Below are positions 1 to 7,862 of a stretch of DNA of 27,088 bases, in pieces. How positions within the stretch are numbered: position 1 is the stretch's first letter; each line of letters opens with the position of its first letter. Under the pieces are notes generated by a model. It made no database searches and was not told the DNA's origin. It saw only the letters and a list, made by a program, of their open reading frames with translations. Location of the stretch: positions 1-27,088 of the forward strand of contig LJNI01000006.1 of NCBI GenBank assembly GCA_001303225.1. Direction: 5' to 3'. Origin of the DNA: a candidate division TA06 bacterium DG_78. GTDB taxonomy: Bacteria > Hydrothermota > Tepidihabitantia > SM23-42. The position numbers and the translations under genes are program-made.

Positions 1-1496
1 GGATACTCATGGTCAGTGTAATCGATAATGTGTTTTTCGGCTCGTTTGCTTCCAAAAACACTGAACACATCGAGGCCTCGTGGAAACCCGCGAATTGAAT
101 AGGCAAGGTCAGGCTGTATTCGCTCATCAGGTATGTAGACGACAGTAAACCTCTCTGGAATTTTCCGCGGGATCGTACCGACAGCTGGAGAAACGAGTTG
201 GCCGAGAATATAGGAGTCAGGAATATACCGTTGACCCATGAACCTGAATCCCATCGTGTATTCGAGGATCTGATCCAACTGCTTGACCGATGTGAACTGA
301 TGACCTTGATACCCACCAGGATCAATGCCCGCACCACCAGTTCCAGAAAAGATTGCTGGTGGTTTCAGTTTGGCGAGCTCAAAGAGAAATTGAGCATACT
401 GAGTCTCGTTTTCCATTTCCTGCGCAGAGAACGTACTGCCGAAAATAGTACGCATCGCATTCCGATAATCATACAGCGTGAGATCATCAGCAAATCCTGC
501 ATAAAATGCGGTTACTGCATAAATCCTGTTCCACACATCGGCAACACTCCTTCCATCAGGAAGCTTGAGCTGTCCGCAGCGAGCTGCGATGAGCGCTGCT
601 TGGAGTGTCTGGATTTTTGCTGTTTCTCGGTCGGTCAATGCTTCTGCTGGTGGAATGATGTCACCGAATTTTTCATGACCCTTAAGCAAAAAAGTCATTC
701 TACCATACCACATCATTCCCTTAAAATACTTTTCGAGTACTTCACTTCTGGTATAATGTCCACGTGGCTTATACTGGCTGTAGTCCTCAGGTATTTTGAA
801 TAGCGATAGTTCTCGTGCAGTGCCGTAATCTGGCACACCCCTATGGTTTTCTATCTGCTCGCACTCCCAATCTACCCATGTCTTCACATACGACGGAACG
901 GAGAATTCTGGGTCAAGCTGCTTGAGTGCCACAGAAAAATAGGCAACATTCCTCTTCGCAGCTTCTTTTATATCTCCCTGAAACACTTTATAGTCGTCTT
1001 GTGATGCCTTGAACAGGGTACGCGTTACCGCAACAATATCTGTGTAAAAAACCTCCTCTTCAATTTCTCGCAGTGTTTCATCAAATTGGATATGAAAAAG
1101 ATGGAGTGGCGTATCAGCCGTTACATAGATTGGAATATCCTGCTCTCTGAGCCTCTTATACGGTATGGTAATATCATCTATAGTACCTCCATCAATGACG
1201 ACAAACCCGTTTTTCTGCAATGACGATTTGTATTCAGGTTTGGTAAGATAATGCTGAGCAACGTTTTTGAAATTGGTAACCTTGGTGAAATCCAAGGGTA
1301 ATACGTATTCCGGCATATCAATAATAAAATCCTCTGCAATCGGCTGGTAATGTTTAAGAAAGCTATTGTCCAAATCGCCGATACCAACTAATGGTGACAC
1401 ATCAAGTTCTTTCTCGATAGAACCGGTGCAGATGACCAAATTGACAATCAGAATAAGTACCCATTTGTAAGAAAAAATTCTTGTGAAATCGTTCAT
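1..1496 (-). CDS. DUF3160 family exported protein (3' part missing at window edge)
   Basis: The reading frame starts at ATG 1496-1494 behind an AGGGAGG ribosome site and stays open to the left edge, so the C-terminus lies outside the window. Residues about 10-25 are a hydrophobic export segment (KWVLILIVNLVICTG) with a poor lipobox-like Cys. Farther on are stretches typical of DUF3160: VPSYVKTWVDWECEQIE, then EDYSQYKPRGHYTRSE and YFKGMMWYGRMTFLL, and later FMGQRYIPDSYIL and FPRGLDVFSVFGS. The family is found in many bacteria and archaea; its function is not known to me. A strong promoter lies about 70 bases upstream. A plus-strand ORF at 198-803 is its antisense shadow. Family assignment comes from remembered motifs and is fairly secure; function is unknown. 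Confidence 0.85.
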   Translation of the reverse strand, partial: MNDFTRIFSYKWVLILIVNLVICTGSIEKELDVSPLVGIGDLDNSFLKHYQPIAEDFIIDMPEYVLPLDFTKVTNFKNVAQHYLTKPEYKSSLQKNGFVVIDGGTIDDITIPYKRLREQDIPIYVTADTPLHLFHIQFDETLREIEEEVFYTDIVAVTRTLFKASQDDYKVFQGDIKEAAKRNVAYFSVALKQLDPEFSVPSYVKTWVDWECEQIENHRGVPDYGTARELSLFKIPEDYSQYKPRGHYTRSEVLEKYFKGMMWYGRMTFLLKGHEKFGDIIPPAEALTDRETAKIQTLQAALIAARCGQLKLPDGRSVADVWNRIYAVTAFYAGFADDLTLYDYRNAMRTIFGSTFSAQEMENETQYAQFLFELAKLKPPAIFSGTGGAGIDPGGYQGHQFTSVKQLDQILEYTMGFRFMGQRYIPDSYILGQLVSPAVGTIPRKIPERFTVVYIPDERIQPDLAYSIRGFPRGLDVFSVFGSKRAEKHIIDYTDHEY

Positions 1497-1566
1497 GGTG
1501 ACCTCCCTTTTTTCTATATGTACACACAGTGCGAACTAAAATTCCCTGAATTGTGATCATTTTACC

Positions 1567-1594
1567 ATTGTAATGGCTGCAGGACAAAAGTCAA
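1567..1594 (-). promoter_or_regulatory. Promoter for the DUF3160 gene
   Basis: On the minus strand TTGACT (1594-1589), a 16-base spacer and TACAAT (1572-1567). The predicted start is about 60-65 bases before the ATG at 1496, leaving a leader with a normal ribosome site. Confidence 0.7.
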
Positions 1595-1605
1595 TATGGA
1601 GGTTT

Positions 1606-1644
1606 ACAATAAAGAAACCCCCTTTACGGGGGTTTCTTTATTGT
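1606..1644 (-). terminator. Intrinsic terminator overlapping the end of the cold-shock gene
   Basis: A perfect 17-base inverted repeat (1606-1622 and 1628-1644) around a 5-base TTTAC loop, with five G:C pairs next to the loop and a T-rich distal arm. The cold-shock gene's TAA stop (1640-1638) lies within the stem, so the last codons are part of the hairpin. The symmetric sequence may stop transcription from either side. Confidence 0.8.
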
Positions 1645-1850
1645 AGTTCGCGTTCAACCTGAGTGGCTTTTTCTCCTTTCGGAGAAGTGGTAATTTCGAA
1701 CTTTACCCTGTCTCCTTCGCGCAGGGAACGATAACCATCACCAACGATATCAGTATAATGAACGAATACATCGCCACTGCCGTCTTCTTTTTCGATAAAA
1801 CCATAGCCCTTCTTACCATTAAACCACTTCACACTTCCGTAGCTTGGCAT
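1638..1850 (-). CDS. csp: Cold-shock domain protein
   Basis: This 70-residue protein is a single cold-shock OB fold that binds single-stranded RNA and DNA and acts as an RNA chaperone. The RNP1 motif KGYGFI (about residues 13-18) and the RNP2-like VFVHYTDI (about 28-35) are present, followed by the usual [11 protein letters not shown] strand and a PKGEKATQV end. I start at ATG 1850 because AAAGGAG precedes it and the protein then begins at the usual place ([12 protein letters not shown]); the longer ORF from 1907 would add a non-family N-terminus. Its promoter lies at 1956-1929, giving a leader of about 70 bases with a small TATGC/GCATA hairpin. Whether it is cold-induced cannot be read from sequence. 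Confidence 0.95.
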   Translation of the reverse strand: MPSYGSVKWFNGKKGYGFIEKEDGSGDVFVHYTDIVGDGYRSLREGDRVKFEITTSPKGEKATQVERELQ

Positions 1851-1928
1851 ATACTCTCCTTTCAAGCCTCTATAGTTCGAGCATATGCGTGATGCATACA
1901 ACCTCAAACCTACGAAACGCTTATATTG

Positions 1929-1956
1929 AATGTATGCATATTTTTACTTTTGTCAA
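1929..1956 (-). promoter_or_regulatory. Promoter of the cold-shock gene
   Basis: Minus strand TTGACA (1956-1951), 16-base spacer, TACATT (1934-1929). The leader to the ATG at 1850 is about 70 bases. Confidence 0.7.
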
Positions 1957-1966
1957 TGATTATTTA

Positions 1967-2113
1967 TGAGAGCTCTGAAAAAGTATTCATCGCTCTCAAG
2001 ATTACGGCGATAACAGAAAGATTGCGGTGATATTTCATCGATAATTATCGTTGTAATCTTATACAAATCACTGTAATCGAAGATTTTTGGTTTTTTCAGG
2101 AATCTATTTATTG
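1967..2113 (+). repeat. Dispersed intergenic repeat, copy A (full length)
   Basis: This gene-free stretch begins TGAGAGCTCTGAAAAAG, continues TATTCATCGCTCTCAA and ends TTTTTCAGGAATCTATTTATTGAC. The ends match copy B at 8550-8637 (opposite orientation) and the left part matches copy C at 12079-12157. Internally, AGATTACGGCGATAA (about 2000-2014) can pair with TTATCGTTGTAATCTT (about 2045-2060), and GATTGCGGTGAT with ATCACTGTAATC, so the element can fold on itself. Its right end runs into the TTGACA box of the next gene. A short minus-strand ORF across it is not believable as a gene. Confidence 0.7.
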
Positions 2114-2138
2114 ACAAGAGTCGTATTCTATGTACAAT
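2111..2138 (+). promoter_or_regulatory. Promoter of the small exported protein gene
   Basis: TTGACA (2111-2116), 16-base spacer, TACAAT (2133-2138). The -35 box is formed at the right end of repeat copy A. Confidence 0.7.
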
Positions 2139-2157
2139 GATGCATAAGGAGGAAGAT

Positions 2158-2478
2158 ATGAAAAAATCACTCTTGTTGTTGATTCTCTGTATGCTTTTCT
2201 CATTTAGCATGGCGCGGGCCGATTTCATGAAAGGCTATCTCGATGAAATGGGTGATTCTGATTACTTCTTGCTCTATACTGATAAGGATAAAATTGAGGT
2301 CGAGTTTGATTACCCATCTGGTTCATCATTCTGGGTTCTCATACTCGGTGAAACCGGAGAAAAACTCGGCTATTTTGACCTTACCGAAGGCGAAATCATC
2401 AAGCTTACTGGTGGTGGTTATTTTACCGTTGTCATTATCTCCCATCAGGGAGATGGTAAATGGACAGCCTATTGGTGA
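2158..2478 (+). CDS. Small exported protein of unknown function
   Basis: A 106-residue protein with a clear Sec signal peptide: KK, then LLLLILCMLFSFSM, and a likely cut after ARA near residue 20. The mature part is short, acidic and beta-rich (KIEVEFDYPSGSSFWVLIL, then GGYFTVVIISHQGDGKWTAYW), suggesting a compact beta-sandwich in the periplasm or outside. I start at ATG 2158 because AAGGAGG precedes it by the right distance; an upstream in-frame ATG at 2137 falls at the -10 box. It stands alone between repeat A and a weak terminator. I do not recognise the family. Confidence 0.8.
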   Translation: MKKSLLLLILCMLFSFSMARADFMKGYLDEMGDSDYFLLYTDKDKIEVEFDYPSGSSFWVLILGETGEKLGYFDLTEGEIIKLTGGGYFTVVIISHQGDGKWTAYW

Positions 2479-2517
2479 GCTGCTGTCTCACGTTTACATA
2501 ACAGAAAATTTATTTTC

Positions 2518-2541
2518 AAGACTCTCTACAGAGAGCTTTTT
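2518..2541 (+). terminator. Possible weak terminator after the small exported protein
   Basis: CTCTC-TACA-GAGAG hairpin extended by AAG/CTT with one bulged A, followed by a short T run at 2537-2541. Weak, but correctly placed about 40 bases after the stop codon. Confidence 0.45.
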
Positions 2542-2625
2542 CCGGACATAACATTTATTCAGCACTTCTGTTCAATTCTTTATTCACCAACATGGCATCG
2601 TGGATAACTGTTGTGGCTGGAAAGA

Positions 2626-3843
2626 TTATTTGTTTACAACGATAACCTTACTGCAGAAGGTTTGATGCTCCTGCTCGCAGATGACAAAATAGATACCTGG
2701 AACGAGGTGAGTAACTGAACCTCGGCTAACAGCAATAAGCCGACCAGTAATGTCAAGGATTCTTATATCGTAGTTACTATTGACTACAAAAGTACCGTTA
2801 TTAGGATTCGGTAGAATGCTAAAGGGTGATGACTGCACAGTAGATTTTTTCTCTGCAATGCCTGTATTGCTCACCGTGACAAGCATGCTATCTCTTGTCG
2901 CGTTGTTTGCTGCATCATAGGCTATGATAACGACCCAGTAGTCTCCATCAGGAAAATCAGTCGTTATCCATGCGTATGCAGCGTCTGAGGCTTCGACGAC
3001 ACTGTCACCATCAGTATTTGTTATGATAAAGTAGTACTCGCGAGACCCATAGTCACCTTCAGTATCGCACGTGGCATCGTCTTTGTAGACGACACCAACA
3101 TTATCTGTCCAATGTAGGACACCAGCGAAAACAAAAGAGAGTGTCGTTGGAAGGTTCTGTTGTCCATGGATTTCATACTCGATCTTATAGGGAATGAGTT
3201 TCTCCCATACTGGGTTATAGAGGGGCAGACCGACATCATCATAGATCTTAGCAATGATATCCACGTTACCGCTCAGATTATCTGGTGACAGGTACATGCT
3301 CGTATTATTCTGACAAAACGCAAATTTATTACCTCCATAAGCATTTTCAAATACTGGCTTGGTTGTGTCATCATACGGCGTGATAATATTAAGTGGATTC
3401 TCAATAAATGCCCAATCACCAAATTGCCATACTGCGCCCGCATCTTTAATACGGGCAAAGTGTAAATGATCGAACCCTGTCACTGGCCATTCAACAAGGT
3501 ATCCAATGAGTTCTGCTTCAGCAACAGTATCGCCAACATTTTTATGGTACAGATCAGCATCGATGTGCGCGTAGAGCCATGCTTCGACTGAATCAGTTGT
3601 TTCATAGTCCGCAATTGCGAGACGCCAGTGCCACTCTCCTGCTGTTGTGAGCCACGCCTTCACGACACCAGAATCAACGGCATAGACCGGCTTTCCAATC
3701 GTGATTCCCATGACATCAATACCAGGATGGAGATACGAATAGCCATCGTACTGCTGGTACTCACCCCAATTATTACCGAGCGCGTGGAGCGTATCCATGG
3801 GCGCGAGCGGCCAACCAGTGGCGATAAGAAAAATAAGAAGCAT
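2626..3843 (-). CDS. Secreted M23 (LytM-like) peptidase-fold protein with type IX sorting domain
   Basis: A 405-residue exported protein. After a short signal segment (MLLIFLIATGWPLAPM) comes a duplicated hybrid-motif/LytM fold of the M23 family: HPGIDV supplies His39 and Asp43, YAHID His93, and DHLHF His126 and His128, the expected zinc ligands and catalytic histidines. M23 enzymes cut peptidoglycan cross-links or other glycine-rich peptides, so an intact active site suggests an active endopeptidase. A beta-rich middle follows (PDGDYWVVIIAYDAANNATRDS). The last 80 residues are a Por/type IX sorting domain (ILPNPNNGTFVV, ILDITGRLI, VPGIYFVI). The start ATG lies 3 bases after the upstream stop with AGAAGG inside that gene's end, so the two are translationally linked. 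Confidence 0.85.
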   Translation of the reverse strand: MLLIFLIATGWPLAPMDTLHALGNNWGEYQQYDGYSYLHPGIDVMGITIGKPVYAVDSGVVKAWLTTAGEWHWRLAIADYETTDSVEAWLYAHIDADLYHKNVGDTVAEAELIGYLVEWPVTGFDHLHFARIKDAGAVWQFGDWAFIENPLNIITPYDDTTKPVFENAYGGNKFAFCQNNTSMYLSPDNLSGNVDIIAKIYDDVGLPLYNPVWEKLIPYKIEYEIHGQQNLPTTLSFVFAGVLHWTDNVGVVYKDDATCDTEGDYGSREYYFIITNTDGDSVVEASDAAYAWITTDFPDGDYWVVIIAYDAANNATRDSMLVTVSNTGIAEKKSTVQSSPFSILPNPNNGTFVVNSNYDIRILDITGRLIAVSRGSVTHLVPGIYFVICEQEHQTFCSKVIVVNK

Positions 3844-3846
3844 TAC

Positions 3847-4452
3847 TTACCTTCTCTCACCAGTTTCGGAATCGAAAACCTCGGTGCCTGATGGTAATTC
3901 TACGATAATAGATTTTTGATCATCTGAGAATGAGAGATTTCTAATGTATGGTGTTGATAATTGCTTTATAAATTTTTGCTTACCATCTTCATACACAAAC
4001 AGCGTATCAGTGGAAATTATTGCAATAATCTTTCCCTTATCTGTACTGGCGAATAATCTGCCAGGAGTGAATGTATAGATGAGCTCTCCACCACTCGAAT
4101 AGGCAAAGAGACCATCTCTATCTGAGGCAAAAAACAGTTCATGATCAGGTGAAAATCCAAAAGCATTAGCACAATTGAGATCTTTTAAAAGTGTCTCTTC
4201 ACCATTGTGATTATAAAAGTAGAGCTGTTTTTCATTGAGTGCATAGACAACACCCGTATTACCTATATAAAAGGTATGTGTTACTGGTTTACTCTTTGTA
4301 TACAATAGTTCATTGCTATCGCCGTAGAGTGTAAAACTTTCGACAGAGAGTTCAGCGCCTCCACCGTATTCTACTATGGCATGAAATAATCCATTGTCAG
4401 AACTCGCGGTCGAGGTAAATAATACTATAATACTCGCTGTTATTACTATCAT
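3847..4452 (-). CDS. Exported beta-propeller-like protein of unknown function
   Basis: A 201-residue protein with an N-terminal export segment (MIVITASIIVLFTSTASS). The rest is a chain of short beta strands with propeller-like repeats: GNTGVVYALNEKQLYFY, then FSPDHELFFASDRDGLFAY, TDKGKIIAIISTDTLFVY and FSDDQKSIIVELPSGTEVF. This resembles WD40/YVTN-type blades, but there are too few for a full propeller. The ATG follows the -10 box of its promoter by only 8 bases and has no ribosome site, so it is a leaderless candidate. It ends 3 bases before the M23 gene, so the two probably act together outside the cytoplasm. No specific function can be named. Confidence 0.75.
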   Translation of the reverse strand: MIVITASIIVLFTSTASSDNGLFHAIVEYGGGAELSVESFTLYGDSNELLYTKSKPVTHTFYIGNTGVVYALNEKQLYFYNHNGEETLLKDLNCANAFGFSPDHELFFASDRDGLFAYSSGGELIYTFTPGRLFASTDKGKIIAIISTDTLFVYEDGKQKFIKQLSTPYIRNLSFSDDQKSIIVELPSGTEVFDSETGERR

Positions 4453-4460
4453 AGCGCTTA

Positions 4461-4488
4461 ATTGTACACACCTTCAGGAAGAAGTCAA
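4461..4488 (-). promoter_or_regulatory. Promoter, leaderless type, overlapping the upstream stop codon
   Basis: Minus strand TTGACT (4488-4483), 16-base spacer, TACAAT (4466-4461), then 8 bases to the ATG at 4452. The -35 box shares bases with the TGA stop of the gene at 4485-5099. Confidence 0.7.
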
Positions 4489-5099
4489 TTGAGAATCACC
4501 GTATCTTTGTCATTTTTTGTTCGTATTGCATTGAGAACCCTATCTATTGGTTCGATACACCGAGCAAGAATATCGCAATGGAACAAGACTGTTTCGACAA
4601 ATCTACTCTCGCGCAGTATATTCACCCATTGTCGAGGTGTATACGGTAATTCATAATAGAGGGCATATTCATGCTCGCTGATTATTGGGAAATCGAGGGA
4701 TGTTTGTATTTCTTTTGTATAGTTGCTGAACAGACGCTGGAATTCTTCTTTGTTCTGCCTGTTTGTACCTCGTTTCTGTATCCAGACATACGCAATTGGC
4801 CTCTCGATTGTTGTACCCAAGAGGTTATCTAATGAGAGATTGTCGATACCAATCTGAATAGTATCGTGCTGATCATCTCCGAAATACCATGTTTTTTTCC
4901 AGAAAAAGAGGGCATCGCTTTGATACACTGGCGGTACGAACTCTTCTGTCCACCACGTGCTATGTTGCAACCCAATTTTGATAATGTCAAAGAGTCTATT
5001 GATTTTCTTTTGAAGCATTTCAGTGCCCTCTTTTACCTTTATCACCTCTATCCAGTTGCTCAACAAGAATTCTTCTGTTGATGTTACTGTACTCATCAT
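4485..5099 (-). CDS. Conserved-looking soluble protein of unknown function
   Basis: A 204-residue protein without signal peptide or membrane segment, rich in aromatic residues (STWWTEEFVPP, FFWKKTWYFGDDQHD, IAYVWIQKRG, YALYYELPYTPRQWV). The pattern suggests a mixed alpha/beta cytoplasmic fold. The start at ATG 5099 is supported by GAGGAGGT five bases upstream; a second ATG follows directly. It heads a run of three minus-strand genes, though the next gene has its own promoter. I do not recognise a family. Confidence 0.75.
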   Translation of the reverse strand: MMSTVTSTEEFLLSNWIEVIKVKEGTEMLQKKINRLFDIIKIGLQHSTWWTEEFVPPVYQSDALFFWKKTWYFGDDQHDTIQIGIDNLSLDNLLGTTIERPIAYVWIQKRGTNRQNKEEFQRLFSNYTKEIQTSLDFPIISEHEYALYYELPYTPRQWVNILRESRFVETVLFHCDILARCIEPIDRVLNAIRTKNDKDTVILN

Positions 5100-5200
5100 A
5101 GTCTACCTCCTCTCTTTAATTAGTGCTCAATGATACTATCTGATGAGAGTACCTTCATATAGATATACTACTATTATGCTATTTTATTCCAGCACTCATA

Positions 5201-5229
5201 TTGACTTTTGTGGAAACCCTTGGTATACT
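5201..5229 (+). promoter_or_regulatory. Promoter, leaderless type
   Basis: TTGACT (5201-5206), 17-base spacer, TATACT (5224-5229), then 9 bases to the ATG at 5239. No ribosome site fits between. Confidence 0.65.
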
Positions 5230-5238
5230 ATATTTAAT

Positions 5239-5853
5239 ATGGACAAATTTACCCTCATCATAGGAATCATAGGTGTTCTCGTACTTGTTGCTGCTGTATC
5301 CCTTATTATATCTGCATTCGTGAACACGATACGAGGGAAGAAGAAATTTAAAAATTTCCTCACATCATTCGTTTTGTTTTTAATACTTTTTGGCTTTGCT
5401 ACTTCTTTCATATATTTAGCGCTCTTTCTTCAAACATTCTCCCGTTACACACATGAGCAGAGGATTGGGTGGATATTCGCAGATGGCTCAGATACGAGGA
5501 TAGCCATGACGTTTTACGACGAAACAAAAAACAGTACTTACTATTTCAATCTCTCTGGTAATCAATGGATGGTAGAGGGATATTTCTTACGGTGGAGCAC
5601 ATTTTTAAGATGGGCAGGAGCTGAATCGTACTACCGGGTGACGAGATTCACGGGAAGGTGGGAAGGCAAACAGGAGACACTATCAACGTATGAAGTTCAT
5701 GTGACAGAAAAATTATGGAAATTCCTGCTTACGTATGGAGAACAACTACCGTTTATCGACGCAGCGTACGGTATAGGAGTATTCCAGTATCCACAACAGG
5801 ATACGTTTTACCTCTACATAAACGGCACAGGTTTTGTTCTAAAAAAACATTAA
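5239..5853 (+). CDS. Two-helix membrane protein (family often labelled 'multidrug transporter')
   Basis: A 204-residue protein with two transmembrane helices (about residues 4-24, FTLIIGIIGVLVLVAAVSLI, and about 37-58, TSFVLFLILFGFATSFIYLA), then a soluble domain of about 145 residues: YTHEQRIGWIFADG, GNQWMVEGYFLRW, ESYYRVTRFTGRWEG, PFIDAAYGIGVF. This pattern (THEQ..., DQWQ-like strand, YR...R.sGR, DA.YG) matches a conserved family in Proteobacteria that databases often call cation/multidrug efflux, without transporter-like topology. I regard that name as unsupported. I start at ATG 5239, 9 bases after the -10 box, rather than at 5143, which would lie upstream of the promoter. The stop is 3 bases from the convergent gene's stop. 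Confidence 0.8.
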   Translation: MDKFTLIIGIIGVLVLVAAVSLIISAFVNTIRGKKKFKNFLTSFVLFLILFGFATSFIYLALFLQTFSRYTHEQRIGWIFADGSDTRIAMTFYDETKNSTYYFNLSGNQWMVEGYFLRWSTFLRWAGAESYYRVTRFTGRWEGKQETLSTYEVHVTEKLWKFLLTYGEQLPFIDAAYGIGVFQYPQQDTFYLYINGTGFVLKKH

Positions 5854-5856
5854 ATA

Positions 5857-7827
5857 CTACTCTTTGATTGTCATGAGATTTTCGATGCCATCGATGATCT
5901 CACCATACGGGTTATATACAGTTAGTGAAATTTTCTGTTCATCTGCCGTAAAGATGAGGATATGATCTTGTGAGCTGAAGAGATAGTGCTCCGTATCATT
6001 TTGTATTTTCCAGTGCCTGTTCCATGGTGTTTCTACTTCGGCATAGTAGGGTGCACCTGCATCACCAGCTGAAAAATACCAGGTTGGGTATTGTAGATCT
6101 GATAGGTTTGAATATGTTTCTCCGGTGTCACCGAGCTTACCATTACTGTTCGTATCATCTGTTTTTGGAACACCGATCGGAACCGTATTATTGATCATAA
6201 TCTTACTATAAGAATGTTCATCAGCTCCCAACACTGCAGCGACTTTTTTGCAGTGTGACACTGCCCGCACCAAATCATTCCTGATGTCGATAATTCCTTT
6301 ATTCTCCGCAACTAATGTTCTTTTTTCCATAATATACGTATATGCACGGATATTGTTATTGCCATCATACCACATCGCATCGTCATAATGTACACTATTC
6401 GGGAATACTGGTTCCTGGGCAAACAGAACAATATATTTGATAGTGGGATTCTTTTCAGCCTTTTCTAATTCCTGTATTATCCATGATAGTTGATCATCCA
6501 TAATATACCCTTCAGGAGCACCGCCGAATTTCCCAGATTGGTACGATACCCAATAGTTATTATTGAAGGCAATTACTTTCACTGGACCGTACTGGAATGA
6601 ATACACATTTTCGGTATAGGTTGGTCTCCGCTTATCACTGACACGTGGTCCATTACGAGGGTGTACGAATTCCTGAGCGAATACTGCTTCAGCACTTTCG
6701 GTCTCATATGGCCATCGATCGAGCGATATTCCGTAAGGTGTCCCATCATCAAAAACTCTGAGTAGTGCTTCGTGATTTCCCATGCCAGTATATACAGGTC
6801 GCATGTGCCAGAATCCAGCGAGCGTTTGTTTCCAGAAGTAGAGTTGATTGATAAAATCATCTTTTATTGTTGTATATCCATTGATCAAATCGCCACCAAC
6901 CAGGAAAAAATCCGTTCCCTTTAGATAGATAAGATTAGCAATTTTGTCTAATATTGTACGGTTAATACCCATAAAAGTCCGTCCGATTCCACCATGGCCT
7001 TCGCGGGTGTCACCAACGTAGGCAAAACAAATTTTCCCTTTACCTGGGAGGGGCGCTGATTTGAAGGTGTAGGATTTTGTTTTATTTTCTCCTATTTGCA
7101 CACAGTACTCATAGTGTTTGTCAGGATGTAGCCCTGTTATTGATATTTCATGTTTCGTGGTTGGTTGTTTTTCAACAAATACAGCTTTATCATTGAGGAC
7201 GACCCGTGCTATAACAGCCACGTCTGTTTGAAAACTTATGACGATTACTTGAGGATCATCACTCGTAACCATATTGACAAATGGTCCCTCGATAATCGAC
7301 GGCGTTCTTATATACATGGTATCTTCTTTCTTAAAGGAAACATACGTATCATAAATTCCAAGGTTTCTATCGCACGTATCAGTTTCACAATAGAGTTCAA
7401 GACGAGCAATAACTGTGCCTCTATCTATCCATTCCTCACTATTGAGACCTGGTTGTAGGAGGTAGTCGATGAGTAGTGCTCCTTTACCATTTTCTATTTT
7501 AGAGCCGAGTCTGAATCTGTGATATGCATATTGTACTTCGTGTGATTCAAAAGGGTAGGGACCACTGTATATAAATCCATAGACACGAGATGGATCAATT
7601 TCTGAACCATCGAGCAGGTTCGTGATGCCTGTCATGTCGAAGATCAAACCATCAGCCGAACCGGTTTTCATGCAGGAATGAATCTGCTCTATACTTAATA
7701 AATTGCGCACACCAGAATATTGCATCTCTGGATAGGACTCGTTTCGGGGGTCTTTTACCGGCAAATTGGTTTGTGCAAAGCTAAATCCGGTAAGAATGTA
7801 GAAAACTATGGATAATAATTTTTTCAT
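5857..7827 (-). CDS. Secreted calcineurin-like metallophosphoesterase
   Basis: A 656-residue protein with signal peptide (KKLLSIVFYILTGFSFAQ). Residues about 180-260 form a fibronectin/purple-acid-phosphatase-type N-terminal beta domain (EGPFVNMVTSDDPQVIVISF, then LHPDKHYEYCVQIG). The catalytic domain follows with the dimetal motifs in order: GDTREG (about 273), GGDLINGY (about 312), GNHEAL (about 350), and later VLFAQEP and GADEHSYSKI as the distal His motifs. A bound dinuclear metal centre would hydrolyse phosphate esters outside the cytoplasm; the substrate cannot be told. The second of two adjacent ATGs is chosen because GGAGG lies five bases before it. It follows the phosphoribosyltransferase gene by 35 bases, with no promoter between, so they form an operon. 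Confidence 0.85.
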   Translation of the reverse strand: MKKLLSIVFYILTGFSFAQTNLPVKDPRNESYPEMQYSGVRNLLSIEQIHSCMKTGSADGLIFDMTGITNLLDGSEIDPSRVYGFIYSGPYPFESHEVQYAYHRFRLGSKIENGKGALLIDYLLQPGLNSEEWIDRGTVIARLELYCETDTCDRNLGIYDTYVSFKKEDTMYIRTPSIIEGPFVNMVTSDDPQVIVISFQTDVAVIARVVLNDKAVFVEKQPTTKHEISITGLHPDKHYEYCVQIGENKTKSYTFKSAPLPGKGKICFAYVGDTREGHGGIGRTFMGINRTILDKIANLIYLKGTDFFLVGGDLINGYTTIKDDFINQLYFWKQTLAGFWHMRPVYTGMGNHEALLRVFDDGTPYGISLDRWPYETESAEAVFAQEFVHPRNGPRVSDKRRPTYTENVYSFQYGPVKVIAFNNNYWVSYQSGKFGGAPEGYIMDDQLSWIIQELEKAEKNPTIKYIVLFAQEPVFPNSVHYDDAMWYDGNNNIRAYTYIMEKRTLVAENKGIIDIRNDLVRAVSHCKKVAAVLGADEHSYSKIMINNTVPIGVPKTDDTNSNGKLGDTGETYSNLSDLQYPTWYFSAGDAGAPYYAEVETPWNRHWKIQNDTEHYLFSSQDHILIFTADEQKISLTVYNPYGEIIDGIENLMTIKE

Positions 7828-7862
7828 CATTTCCTCCTTACGGTACTGTCACTACTCATTGT

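Noticed and set aside
198-803. 201-residue plus-strand ORF
   Set aside because: It is antisense to the DUF3160 frame, which shows strong family motifs; the plus-strand product has no recognisable feature or ribosome site.
1953-2228. 91-residue minus-strand ORF over repeat A
   Set aside because: It covers the repeat, a promoter and the start of another gene; the same translation is not kept in copies B and C.
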